DNA from: Sphingopyxis sp.
Lineage (GTDB): Bacteria; Pseudomonadota; Alphaproteobacteria; Sphingomonadales; Sphingomonadaceae
Reading direction: 5' to 3'
DNA: 7,398 nucleotides
Assembly: GCA_026125835.1 (NCBI GenBank)
Contig: JAHCKJ010000100.1
Span: forward strand, 1-7,398
The position numbers and the translations under genes were made by a program. Shown piece after piece: positions 1-5,747 of this stretch. The notes beneath the pieces are model-generated. The model searched no databases. It was not told the origin of the DNA and was given only the letters and a program-made list of their open reading frames with translations. The stretch's first letter is position 1. Each line of letters begins with the position of its first letter.

Positions 1-1112
1 CCGGTTCGTCGGTCGCGGCGATTGCGGGCGACCTCGTCGATTGCGAGACAATGTTTGCTGCCAAGGCGCTGGTCAATGCGCTCGGCTCGACGCTTCTCGA
101 AGGGCGCCAGACCGGGCTCGACTATGATGTCACCAGCCTGTCGGCGGTCAATTTCAACACCGGTATCGCCGAGGCCGAAAATGCCGACGTGATCCTGCTG
201 GTCGGCACCAACCTGCGCTGGGAAGCGCCGCTGATCAACACGCGCATCCGCAAGGCGGTGTGGAAGAAGGGCGCGAAGGTTTTTGCGATCGGGCCCGAGG
301 TCGATCTCACCTACAAGACCGAGTGGCTGGGCGACGATGCGTCGCTGGTCGCCAAGTTGCCGAAGCATGTCGCCGACGCGCTGAAGGGCGCCGAGCGGCC
401 GATGCTGGTCTTCGGCGGTGGCGCCCTCTCGGTGCCCGGTGTCCACGGCGCGGGCCTCGCGCTCGCCAAGGCGGTGAACGCGGTGAGAGAGGGCTGGAAC
501 GGCTTCAACGTCGTGCATTTCTCGGCCGCGCGCATGGGTTCGCTGATGCTCGGCTACGGCCTGCCCGGCGGGATCAAGGATGTGATTGCGGCGAAGCCGA
601 AGCTGGCTTTCTTCCTCGGCGCCGACGAGGTCGATTTTTCTGCCTTTGCCAAGACGTTCAAAGTCTATGTGGGCCACCATGGCGACAAGGGTGCGCACGC
701 CGCTGATGTCATCCTGCCCGCGGCCGCGTGGACCGAAAAGGACTTCACGACGGTCAACACCGAGGGCCGCGTCCAGCGCAGCGAGAAGGCGGTGTTCGCG
801 CCAGGTGACGCGCGCGAGGATTGGAGCATATTCCGTGCGCTCGCCGATGCGCTCGGCGTGGATATCGGCTTCGACAGCTTCGACGAGTGCCGCGCGGCGA
901 TGATCGCGGCGGTTCCGGCGCTCGGTGTCGAAGGCATCGCCGACTATGGCTGGACGGTGCCCAAGCTGCCCGCGAAGCCCGAAGCGCGCGCGATCCCGTC
1001 GCCGATCAAGGATTTCTACCTCACCAACGCCATCTGCCGCGCGTCGCCGACGATGCAGCGCTGCTCGGAAGAGCTGGTGCATGGCGTGGATTTTGCGGAG
1101 GCCGCGGAATGA
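1..1112 (+). CDS. nuoG: NADH-quinone oxidoreductase subunit G, C-terminal part (5' truncated by the window)
   Basis: NuoG is the largest peripheral-arm subunit of complex I. Its N-terminal ferredoxin-like domain carries Fe-S clusters that pass electrons from NADH, and the rest is a molybdopterin-oxidoreductase-type fold that has lost its enzymatic role. Only the C-terminal 369 residues are visible. The frame is open from base 3 and starts with GSSVAAIAGDLVDCETMFAA, typical of NuoG, so the ATG at 51 is internal and not the start. Family signatures are a Rossmann-like DVILLVGTNLRWEAP (visible residues 62-76) and the late motif running from D235 (DVILPAAAWTEKD) to NTEGRVQ (252-258), shared across molybdopterin oxidoreductases. 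The Fe-S ligands lie upstream of the window. The TGA stop overlaps the ATG of the next small gene by four bases. Identification is firm; the exact N-terminus cannot be seen. Confidence 0.97.
   Translation, partial: GSSVAAIAGDLVDCETMFAAKALVNALGSTLLEGRQTGLDYDVTSLSAVNFNTGIAEAENADVILLVGTNLRWEAPLINTRIRKAVWKKGAKVFAIGPEVDLTYKTEWLGDDASLVAKLPKHVADALKGAERPMLVFGGGALSVPGVHGAGLALAKAVNAVREGWNGFNVVHFSAARMGSLMLGYGLPGGIKDVIAAKPKLAFFLGADEVDFSAFAKTFKVYVGHHGDKGAHAADVILPAAAWTEKDFTTVNTEGRVQRSEKAVFAPGDAREDWSIFRALADALGVDIGFDSFDECRAAMIAAVPALGVEGIADYGWTVPKLPAKPEARAIPSPIKDFYLTNAICRASPTMQRCSEELVHGVDFAEAAE
1097..1101 (+). promoter_or_regulatory. Ribosome binding site for the 46-codon gene
   Basis: GGAGG lies inside the last codons of nuoG, seven bases before the ATG at 1109. 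It is one of the strongest Shine-Dalgarno matches in the window. It is the main reason to regard the 46-codon frame as a translated gene and not chance spacing. Confidence 0.75.
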
Positions 1113-1249
1113 CCCCGGTGCATGCGATTGCGTCGATCCTGTTCGTCGGGATGGGCTATTCGGTCTGGCGGGGCTTCAACCCCAAGGGCACGTCGGACAA
1201 GCCCGGCCCGCATAACGGCTGGCGCAACCAGGACGGCGTGAAGAAATGA
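1109..1249 (+). CDS. Small single-helix membrane protein of unknown function between nuoG and nuoH (46 aa)
   Basis: I do not recognise this protein as any of the 14 core complex I subunits. It begins MTPVHAIASILFVGMGYSVW, giving one apolar segment at about residues 4-20, long enough for a short transmembrane helix. A hydrophilic tail (21-46) follows, rich in Gly, Pro, Asn and basic residues (R21, K26, K31, R39, K45, K46, against acidic D30 and D42), with a GPHNGWRNQDG stretch. The charge distribution suggests an outside N-terminus and a cytoplasmic tail. The start is chosen for the GGAGG at 1097-1101. The frame is joined by 4-base ATGA overlaps to nuoG before it and nuoH after it, so it is cotranscribed and probably translationally coupled. 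It could be a lineage-specific accessory subunit or assembly factor, or simply a coupling cistron that brings ribosomes to nuoH. That it is a gene is fairly sure; its function is unknown. Confidence 0.8.
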   Translation: MTPVHAIASILFVGMGYSVWRGFNPKGTSDKPGPHNGWRNQDGVKK

Positions 1250-2289
1250 CCGAGACCTTCATTTCCTGGGGCATGGACCCGAACTGGGCGTGGGGCGTTG
1301 CAACGATTTGCGGCATCCTGCTGATCGCGCTGCCGCTGATGCTCGCGGTCGCGATGATCATCTATGCCGACCGCAAGATCTGGGCGGCGATCGCGCTGCG
1401 CCGCGGCCCGAACGTCGTCGGCCCCTTCGGCCTGCTCCAGTCGTTCGCCGACGGACTCAAAGTATTTCTCCAGGAAACGATCATCCCGTCGGGCGCCAAT
1501 CGCGGGCTGTTCCTGATCGCGCCGATCATCACCTTCACCGTGGCGTTGATGGCGTGGGCGGTGATCCCGTTCAATTCGGGTGCGGTGCTCGCCGACATCA
1601 ACGTCGGGCTGCTCTATATTCTCGCCGTGTCGTCGCTTGGCGTTTACGGGGTCGTATTGTCGGGCTGGGCCTCGAACTCGAAATATCCCTTCTTTTCGGC
1701 GATGCGTGCGGCGGCGCAGATGATTTCCTATGAAGTCTCGATCGGCTTCATCCTGGTCTGCGTCGTGCTCTACGCCGACAGCTTTAACCTCAACGAAATT
1801 ATCAAGGCGCAGCAGGGGCATGGGCTGGGCATCGTCAACGCGTTCGGTTTCAACCTGCTGCTCTTTCCTATCGCGGTGATCTTCCTGATCGCCAGCCTCG
1901 CCGAAACCGCGCGCGCGCCGTTCGACCTGACCGAGGCCGAAAGCGAACTCGTGGCGGGTTACCAGACCGAATATAGCTCGATGGCCTTCGCGCTGTTCTG
2001 GCTCGGCGAATATGCCAATGTGCTGTTGATGGCGACGCTGAACGCCATCCTGTTCTGGGGCGGCTGGCTGCCCCCGATCGACTGGGCGCCGCTCTATGCC
2101 GTTCCGGGCATCATCTGGCTGTTCGCGAAGATCCTGTTCTTCTTCTTCGTCTTCAGCTGGGTCAAGGCAACCGTCCCGCGCTACCGCTATGACCAGCTGA
2201 TGCGGCTCGGTTGGAAGGTCTTCTTGCCAATCTCGCTGATCTGGATCGTGCTGATTTCCGGCTGGCTGATGCTGACGAGGTATTCATGA
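1246..2289 (+). CDS. nuoH: NADH-quinone oxidoreductase subunit H (ND1 homologue)
   Basis: NuoH is the membrane subunit at the base of the peripheral arm. It forms much of the quinone chamber and the first part of the proton path. The 347-residue length and multi-helix profile fit the family (eight core helices). Diagnostic stretches are ADRKIWAAIALRRGPNVVGP (residues 41-60), continuing into the FGLLQSFADGLK motif. The acidic cytoplasmic loop starts at AETARAPFDLTEAESE (219-234) and continues to GYQTEYSS, with E220, D227, E230, E232, E234 and E242 visible. The usual Glu of the ERK motif is Asp here (D42), which I believe is common in alphaproteobacteria. The ATG lies inside the stop of the 46-codon gene (ATGA). 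Only a weak AGGA, 12 bases upstream, could serve as Shine-Dalgarno, so initiation probably depends on coupling. The TGA stop overlaps the nuoI ATG. Confidence 0.98.
   Translation: MTETFISWGMDPNWAWGVATICGILLIALPLMLAVAMIIYADRKIWAAIALRRGPNVVGPFGLLQSFADGLKVFLQETIIPSGANRGLFLIAPIITFTVALMAWAVIPFNSGAVLADINVGLLYILAVSSLGVYGVVLSGWASNSKYPFFSAMRAAAQMISYEVSIGFILVCVVLYADSFNLNEIIKAQQGHGLGIVNAFGFNLLLFPIAVIFLIASLAETARAPFDLTEAESELVAGYQTEYSSMAFALFWLGEYANVLLMATLNAILFWGGWLPPIDWAPLYAVPGIIWLFAKILFFFFVFSWVKATVPRYRYDQLMRLGWKVFLPISLIWIVLISGWLMLTRYS
2277..2280 (+). promoter_or_regulatory. Ribosome binding site for nuoI
   Basis: GAGG lies in the final codons of nuoH, five bases before the ATG at 2286. It supports that ATG as the nuoI start, although the frame stays open further upstream inside nuoH. 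Confidence 0.6.
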
Positions 2290-2774
2290 GTAACATAGCC
2301 CATCTCGTCAAAAGCTTCACCCTGTGGGAGTTTGTGAAGGCGCACGCCCTCACGCTCAGATATTTCTTCAAGCCGAAGGCGACGATCAACTATCCGTTCG
2401 AGAAGAACCCGCTGAGCCCGCGTTTCCGCGGCGAGCATGCGCTGCGCCGTTATCCCAACGGCGAGGAACGCTGCATCGCGTGCAAGCTGTGCGAGGCTGT
2501 GTGTCCGGCGCAGGCGATCACGATCGAGGCCGAACCGCGCGATGACGGCTCGCGGCGCACGACGCGCTACGACATCGACATGACCAAGTGCATCTATTGC
2601 GGCTTTTGCCAGGAAGCGTGCCCGGTCGATGCGATTGTCGAGGGGCCGAACTTTGAATTTGCGACCGAAACGCGCGAGGAGCTGCTCTACGACAAGGCCA
2701 AGCTGCTCGCCAACGGCGACAAATGGGAGCGCGCGATTGCGGCCAACCTTGCCGCCGACGCGCCCTATCGATAA
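2286..2774 (+). CDS. nuoI: NADH-quinone oxidoreductase subunit I (two [4Fe-4S] clusters)
   Basis: NuoI carries clusters N6a and N6b, which pass electrons through the peripheral arm towards the terminal cluster N2 in NuoB. The protein is 162 residues. An amphipathic N-terminal region (about 1-40) probably lies against the membrane arm. Two ferredoxin motifs CxxCxxCxxxCP follow, with cysteines 63, 66, 69, 73 and 102, 105, 108, 112. All eight ligands are intact. The frame extends 25 codons upstream within nuoH, but the ATG at 2286 is preferred. It has a GAGG five bases upstream, overlaps the nuoH stop as ATGA, and gives a length normal for alphaproteobacterial NuoI and its mitochondrial homologue (NDUFS8/TYKY). 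The TAA stop sits in the loop and stem edge of a hairpin that also covers the nuoJ ribosome binding site. Confidence 0.98.
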   Translation: MSNIAHLVKSFTLWEFVKAHALTLRYFFKPKATINYPFEKNPLSPRFRGEHALRRYPNGEERCIACKLCEAVCPAQAITIEAEPRDDGSRRTTRYDIDMTKCIYCGFCQEACPVDAIVEGPNFEFATETREELLYDKAKLLANGDKWERAIAANLAADAPYR

Positions 2775-2781
2775 GGGCGCG
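2759..2781 (+). promoter_or_regulatory. Hairpin over the nuoI stop and nuoJ ribosome binding site
   Basis: A perfect 8-bp GC-rich inverted repeat, CGCGCCCT (2759-2766) and AGGGCGCG (2774-2781), encloses a 7-base loop, ATCGATA. It contains the nuoI TAA (2772-2774) and the AAGGG (2773-2777) that is the best Shine-Dalgarno candidate for nuoJ. It ends five bases before the nuoJ ATG. No T-tract follows, so it does not look like an intrinsic terminator. Masking of nuoJ initiation until ribosomes finish nuoI is an inference. Confidence 0.55.
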
Positions 2782-2786
2782 CGCAG

Positions 2787-3398
2787 ATGATCCAGCTTAT
2801 CGCCTTTTACCTGTTCGCGACCATCGTCATCGCCTCTGCGGCGATGGTGATTTTCGCGCGCAATCCGGTCCACAGCGTCATGTGGCTGATCCTCGCCTTC
2901 TTCAACGCGGCGGGGTTGATGCTGCTCGCGGGCGCCGAGTTTATCGCGATGCTGCTCGTCATCGTCTATGTCGGCGCGGTCGCGGTGCTGTTCCTGTTCA
3001 TCGTGATGATGCTGAACATCGATTTCGCCGAGCTGCGCGCCGGATTTGTGCGCTACCTGCCGCTCGGCGCATTGGTTGCGGTCATCCTGGCGGCCGAGCT
3101 GATCTTTGCCGTCGGTGCCTGGAATGCCGGCGGGGTCGATCTTGCCGCGCGGGCCGCGCCGGTGGTGACCGACAAGAGCAATATCGAACAGCTTGGGGAG
3201 TTGCTCTACACAAAATATATCTTTCTGTTCGAGGCCGCCGGCTTGGTGCTGCTCGTCGCAATGATCGGCGCCATTGTGCTGACGCACCGCGAACGCGGCG
3301 GTGTGCGCGTCCAGAATGTTTCGGCACAGACCCGGCGCCGTCCGGGCGATGCGACGCGGCTGGTCGATCCGGGAAGCGGGCAGGGGGTTGAGCTGTGA
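2787..3398 (+). CDS. nuoJ: NADH-quinone oxidoreductase subunit J (ND6 homologue)
   Basis: NuoJ is a five-helix membrane subunit next to NuoH, NuoA and NuoK. It takes part in the conformational link between quinone reduction and proton pumping. It has 203 residues. The N-terminal MIQLIAFYLF start and NPVHSVMWLILAFFNAAGL (26-44) are typical. E51 precedes the hallmark third helix, VIVYVGAVAVLFLFIVMML (58-76), with the conserved Y61 and the glycine G63 where the helix carries a pi-bulge in known structures. A polar segment at 112-145 precedes the last helix (about 146-166). A basic, Arg-rich hydrophilic tail follows to residue 203. It starts 12 bases after the nuoI stop, the widest spacer in the window, with AAGGG nine bases upstream inside a hairpin. 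The stop overlaps the nuoK start as GTGA. Confidence 0.97.
   Translation: MIQLIAFYLFATIVIASAAMVIFARNPVHSVMWLILAFFNAAGLMLLAGAEFIAMLLVIVYVGAVAVLFLFIVMMLNIDFAELRAGFVRYLPLGALVAVILAAELIFAVGAWNAGGVDLAARAAPVVTDKSNIEQLGELLYTKYIFLFEAAGLVLLVAMIGAIVLTHRERGGVRVQNVSAQTRRRPGDATRLVDPGSGQGVEL
3382..3387 (+). promoter_or_regulatory. Ribosome binding site for nuoK
   Basis: AGGGGG lies in the 3' end of nuoJ, seven bases before the GTG at 3395. It supports GTG initiation there and gives the usual NuoK length. Confidence 0.6.
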
Positions 3399-3700
3399 TT
3401 TCGGTCGGGCACTATCTCGCCGTTTCGGCGGTGCTTTTCACGCTGGGCGTGCTTGGCATCTTTATCAACCGCAAGAATATCATCGTCATCCTGATGGCGA
3501 TCGAGCTGATCCTGCTCGCGGTGAACATCAACCTTGTCGCGTTCAGCGCGGCGCTGAACGATCTGGTCGGACAGGTTTTTTCGATGTTCGTGCTGACCGT
3601 CGCCGCGGGCGAGGCCGCGATCGGGCTCGCCATTCTTGTGATCTATTTCCGCGGCCGCGGCACCATCGCGGTCGATGACGCCAACCGGATGAAGGGGTAA
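3395..3700 (+). CDS. nuoK: NADH-quinone oxidoreductase subunit K (ND4L homologue)
   Basis: NuoK is a three-helix membrane subunit between NuoJ and NuoN. It carries two buried glutamates in the central hydrophilic axis through which proton-pumping signals pass. At 101 residues it is the length normal for bacteria. Both key glutamates are present: E37 in ILMAIELILLAVNINLVAF (32-50) and E73 in TVAAGEAAIGLAILV (68-82), matching E36 and E72 of the E. coli protein. The N-terminal helix is followed by the conserved NRKN loop (25-28). The start is GTG at 3395, overlapping the nuoJ TGA by four bases, with AGGGGG upstream. Beginning there gives the family's usual N-terminus (xIxxxHYLxxxxxLF). The TAA stop is four bases before the nuoL GTG. 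Confidence 0.98.
   Translation: MISVGHYLAVSAVLFTLGVLGIFINRKNIIVILMAIELILLAVNINLVAFSAALNDLVGQVFSMFVLTVAAGEAAIGLAILVIYFRGRGTIAVDDANRMKG
3691..3697 (+). promoter_or_regulatory. Ribosome binding site for nuoL
   Basis: GAAGGGG covers the last codons of nuoK, seven bases before the GTG at 3705. It supports that GTG; the next in-frame ATG is more than 200 bases downstream and would remove the first two helices. Confidence 0.6.
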
Positions 3701-3704
3701 GCCG

Positions 3705-5747
3705 GTGATTCAGGCGATCGTTTTCCTGCCGCTGCTCGCGGCGCTTGTCGCAGGGCTGGGCCAGCGGGCCATCGGGCCGTTCGCGGCCAAGCTCGTCACC
3801 ACGGGCGCGCTGTTCACCAGCTGCGCGCTCAGCTGGCCGATCTTCCTCTCGTTCGTGTTCGGCACGGGCGAGGCCGAAGTCGTCACCGTGCTGCATTGGG
3901 TGTCGTCGGGCGCGCTGCAGTTCAACTGGGAGCTGCGCGTCGACACGCTGACCGCGGTGATGCTTGTCGTCATCACGACGGTGTCGGCGCTCGTCCATCT
4001 GTATAGCTGGGGCTATATGGAGGAGGACCCGGACCAACCGCGCTTCTTCGCCTATCTCTCGCTCTTCACATTTGCGATGCTGATGCTGGTGACAGCGAAC
4101 AATCTGGTCCAGATGTTCTTCGGCTGGGAAGGCGTCGGGCTTGCCTCCTATCTGCTCATCGGTTTCTGGTACAAGAAACCCAGCGCCAACGCCGCAGCGA
4201 TCAAGGCTTTCGTCGTCAACCGCGTCGGCGATCTGGGCTTCATGCTCGGCATTTTCGGCACCTTCCTTGTGTTCGGCACCGTGTCGATCCCCGAAATTCT
4301 TGAAGCCGCGCCGGGCATGGCGGGTTCGACGATCACCTTCATGGGGATGCGCCTCGACACGATGACGATCCTCTGCCTGCTCCTGTTCATCGGCGCGATG
4401 GGCAAGTCGGCGCAGCTTGGCCTGCACACCTGGCTTCCCGACGCGATGGAAGGCCCGACGCCGGTGTCGGCACTGATCCACGCCGCGACGATGGTTACCG
4501 CGGGCGTGTTCATGGTGTGCCGCCTGTCGCCGATGTTCGAAACGAGCGAGGTCGCATTGGGTGTCGTTACCTTCGTCGGCGCCGCGACCTGCCTGTTCGC
4601 CGCGACTGTCGGCACGACGCAATGGGACATCAAGCGCGTCATCGCCTATTCGACCTGTTCGCAGCTCGGTTATATGTTCTTTGCCGCGGGCGTTGGCGCC
4701 TATGGCGCGGCGATGTTCCACCTGTTCACGCACGCATTCTTCAAGGCTCTCCTATTCCTTGGCGCGGGGTCGGTGATTCATGCGATGCACCATGAACAGG
4801 ACATGCGCTATTATGGCGGCCTCAGGAAACATATTCCGATCACCTATTGGGCGATGATGGCGGGGACGCTGGCGATCACCGGCGTTGGTATCGCGGGCGT
4901 CGCGGGCTTTGCGGGTTTCCATTCGAAGGACGGCATCCTCGAAGCGGCCTTTGCCGCGGGCGGCGGCGGCGTAGTCGCCTTCTGGGTCGGCATCTTTGCC
5001 GCCTTGCTCACCAGCTTCTATTCGTGGCGCCTCGTCTTCCTGACTTTCTATGGCAAGCCGCGCTGGGAACAGAGCGAGCATATCCAGCATGCGGTGCATG
5101 ACGATCACGGGCATGGCGATCACGCGCATGGTGCGCACGACGATCACGGTCATGGCGGGGCCAGCGACGGCACGGCGGGTTACCATCCGCACGAAAGCCC
5201 GCTGACCATGCTGATCCCGCTGATTGTCCTGTCGATCGGTGCGGTGTTCGCGGGTTATGCGTTCAAATATCAGTTCATCTACCCCGAAACGGGGCTGGCA
5301 TTCTGGAACGGCAGCATGCTCGCCTATGATGCGGAGTTGATGCACCTGGCGCACGAAGTGCCGCTGTGGGTGAAATGGACCCCGTTCGCGGTGATGGCGA
5401 TCGGGCTGTTCCTCGCGTGGAACAGCTATATCCGCAACACCGCCTTGCCCGCGCGCTTCGTGGCGCAGTTCAAGCTGCTTCACCAGTTCCTCTACAACAA
5501 ATGGTATTTCGACGAGTTGTACAACGTGCTGTTCGTGAAGCCCGCTTTTGCCATCGGCCGCTTCTTCTGGAAGCGTGGTGACGAGCAGACCATCGACCGC
5601 TTCGGTCCCGATGGCGCGGCGGCGCTTGTCCAGGGCGGCACGCGGCTCGCGGTGCGGCTGCAATCGGGTTATGTTTATGGATATGCGTTTGTGATGCTGC
5701 TCGGGCTTGTCGGCCTTGCCAGCTGGGCCATGGTGAAATTCCTGTGA
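3705..5747 (+). CDS. nuoL: NADH-quinone oxidoreductase subunit L (ND5 homologue)
   Basis: NuoL is the distal antiporter-like proton pump of the membrane arm. Its long C-terminal amphipathic helix runs back along NuoM and NuoN. It has 680 residues, longer than E. coli NuoL (613). The conserved proton-path residues are present: E142 in FFGWEGVGLASYLLIG, K234 in MGKSAQLGLHTWLPDAMEGP, H339, H343 and K347 in MFHLFTHAFFKALLFLGAGS, and K408 in FHSKDGIL. These match E. coli E144, K229, H334, H338, K342 and K399. The C-terminal NKWYFDELY (598-606) and LQSGYVYGYAF motifs are typical of the lateral helix and last transmembrane helix. An unusual His-rich loop lies at 459-496 and accounts for part of the extra length. 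The start is GTG, four bases after nuoK, and the stop overlaps the nuoM GTG. Confidence 0.98.
   Translation: MIQAIVFLPLLAALVAGLGQRAIGPFAAKLVTTGALFTSCALSWPIFLSFVFGTGEAEVVTVLHWVSSGALQFNWELRVDTLTAVMLVVITTVSALVHLYSWGYMEEDPDQPRFFAYLSLFTFAMLMLVTANNLVQMFFGWEGVGLASYLLIGFWYKKPSANAAAIKAFVVNRVGDLGFMLGIFGTFLVFGTVSIPEILEAAPGMAGSTITFMGMRLDTMTILCLLLFIGAMGKSAQLGLHTWLPDAMEGPTPVSALIHAATMVTAGVFMVCRLSPMFETSEVALGVVTFVGAATCLFAATVGTTQWDIKRVIAYSTCSQLGYMFFAAGVGAYGAAMFHLFTHAFFKALLFLGAGSVIHAMHHEQDMRYYGGLRKHIPITYWAMMAGTLAITGVGIAGVAGFAGFHSKDGILEAAFAAGGGGVVAFWVGIFAALLTSFYSWRLVFLTFYGKPRWEQSEHIQHAVHDDHGHGDHAHGAHDDHGHGGASDGTAGYHPHESPLTMLIPLIVLSIGAVFAGYAFKYQFIYPETGLAFWNGSMLAYDAELMHLAHEVPLWVKWTPFAVMAIGLFLAWNSYIRNTALPARFVAQFKLLHQFLYNKWYFDELYNVLFVKPAFAIGRFFWKRGDEQTIDRFGPDGAAALVQGGTRLAVRLQSGYVYGYAFVMLLGLVGLASWAMVKFL
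5102..5155 (+). repeat. Three 15-base direct repeats encoding DHxHG units in nuoL
   Basis: The unit CGATCACGGGCATGG (5102-5116) is followed directly by a copy with one change (5117-5131). After nine bases comes a third copy, also with one change from the first (5141-5155). All are in the same reading phase and encode DHGHG, DHAHG and DHGHG (NuoL residues 467-471, 472-476 and 480-484). The pattern looks like slippage or duplication inside a tolerant loop. Confidence 0.85.

Noticed and set aside
1095..1105. Small GCGG/CCGC hairpin over the GGAGG before the 46-codon gene
   Set aside because: A 4-bp stem with a 3-base loop is too short to be meaningful in GC-rich DNA.
821..1108. Upstream in-frame extension of the 46-codon gene back to an ATG at 821
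   Set aside because: The extra 96 residues are an Arg-rich out-of-frame reading of nuoG. The ATG at 1109 has the GGAGG and the normal 4-base overlap.
2211..2285. Longer nuoI starting at 2211
   Set aside because: The extra 25 residues lie inside nuoH. The ATG at 2286 has a ribosome binding site, the ATGA overlap and the usual family length.
2759..2781. The nuoI/nuoJ hairpin as an intrinsic terminator
   Set aside because: No T-rich tract follows and essential operon genes continue downstream, so full termination is implausible.
2187..3287. A 366-codon minus-strand open frame opposite nuoH/nuoI/nuoJ
   Set aside because: It spans three genes in antisense, is rich in His, Asp, Gln and Arg, and shows no domain. 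It is a composition artefact.
3684..3706. Inverted repeat ACCGG/CCGGT around the nuoL ribosome binding site
   Set aside because: The stem is only 5 bp with a 13-base loop that leaves the Shine-Dalgarno exposed. It is within chance expectation at this G+C.
3543..4733. A 396-codon minus-strand open frame opposite nuoK/nuoL
   Set aside because: It has the same charged, low-information composition and crosses a gene junction. It is a shadow of conserved + strand genes.
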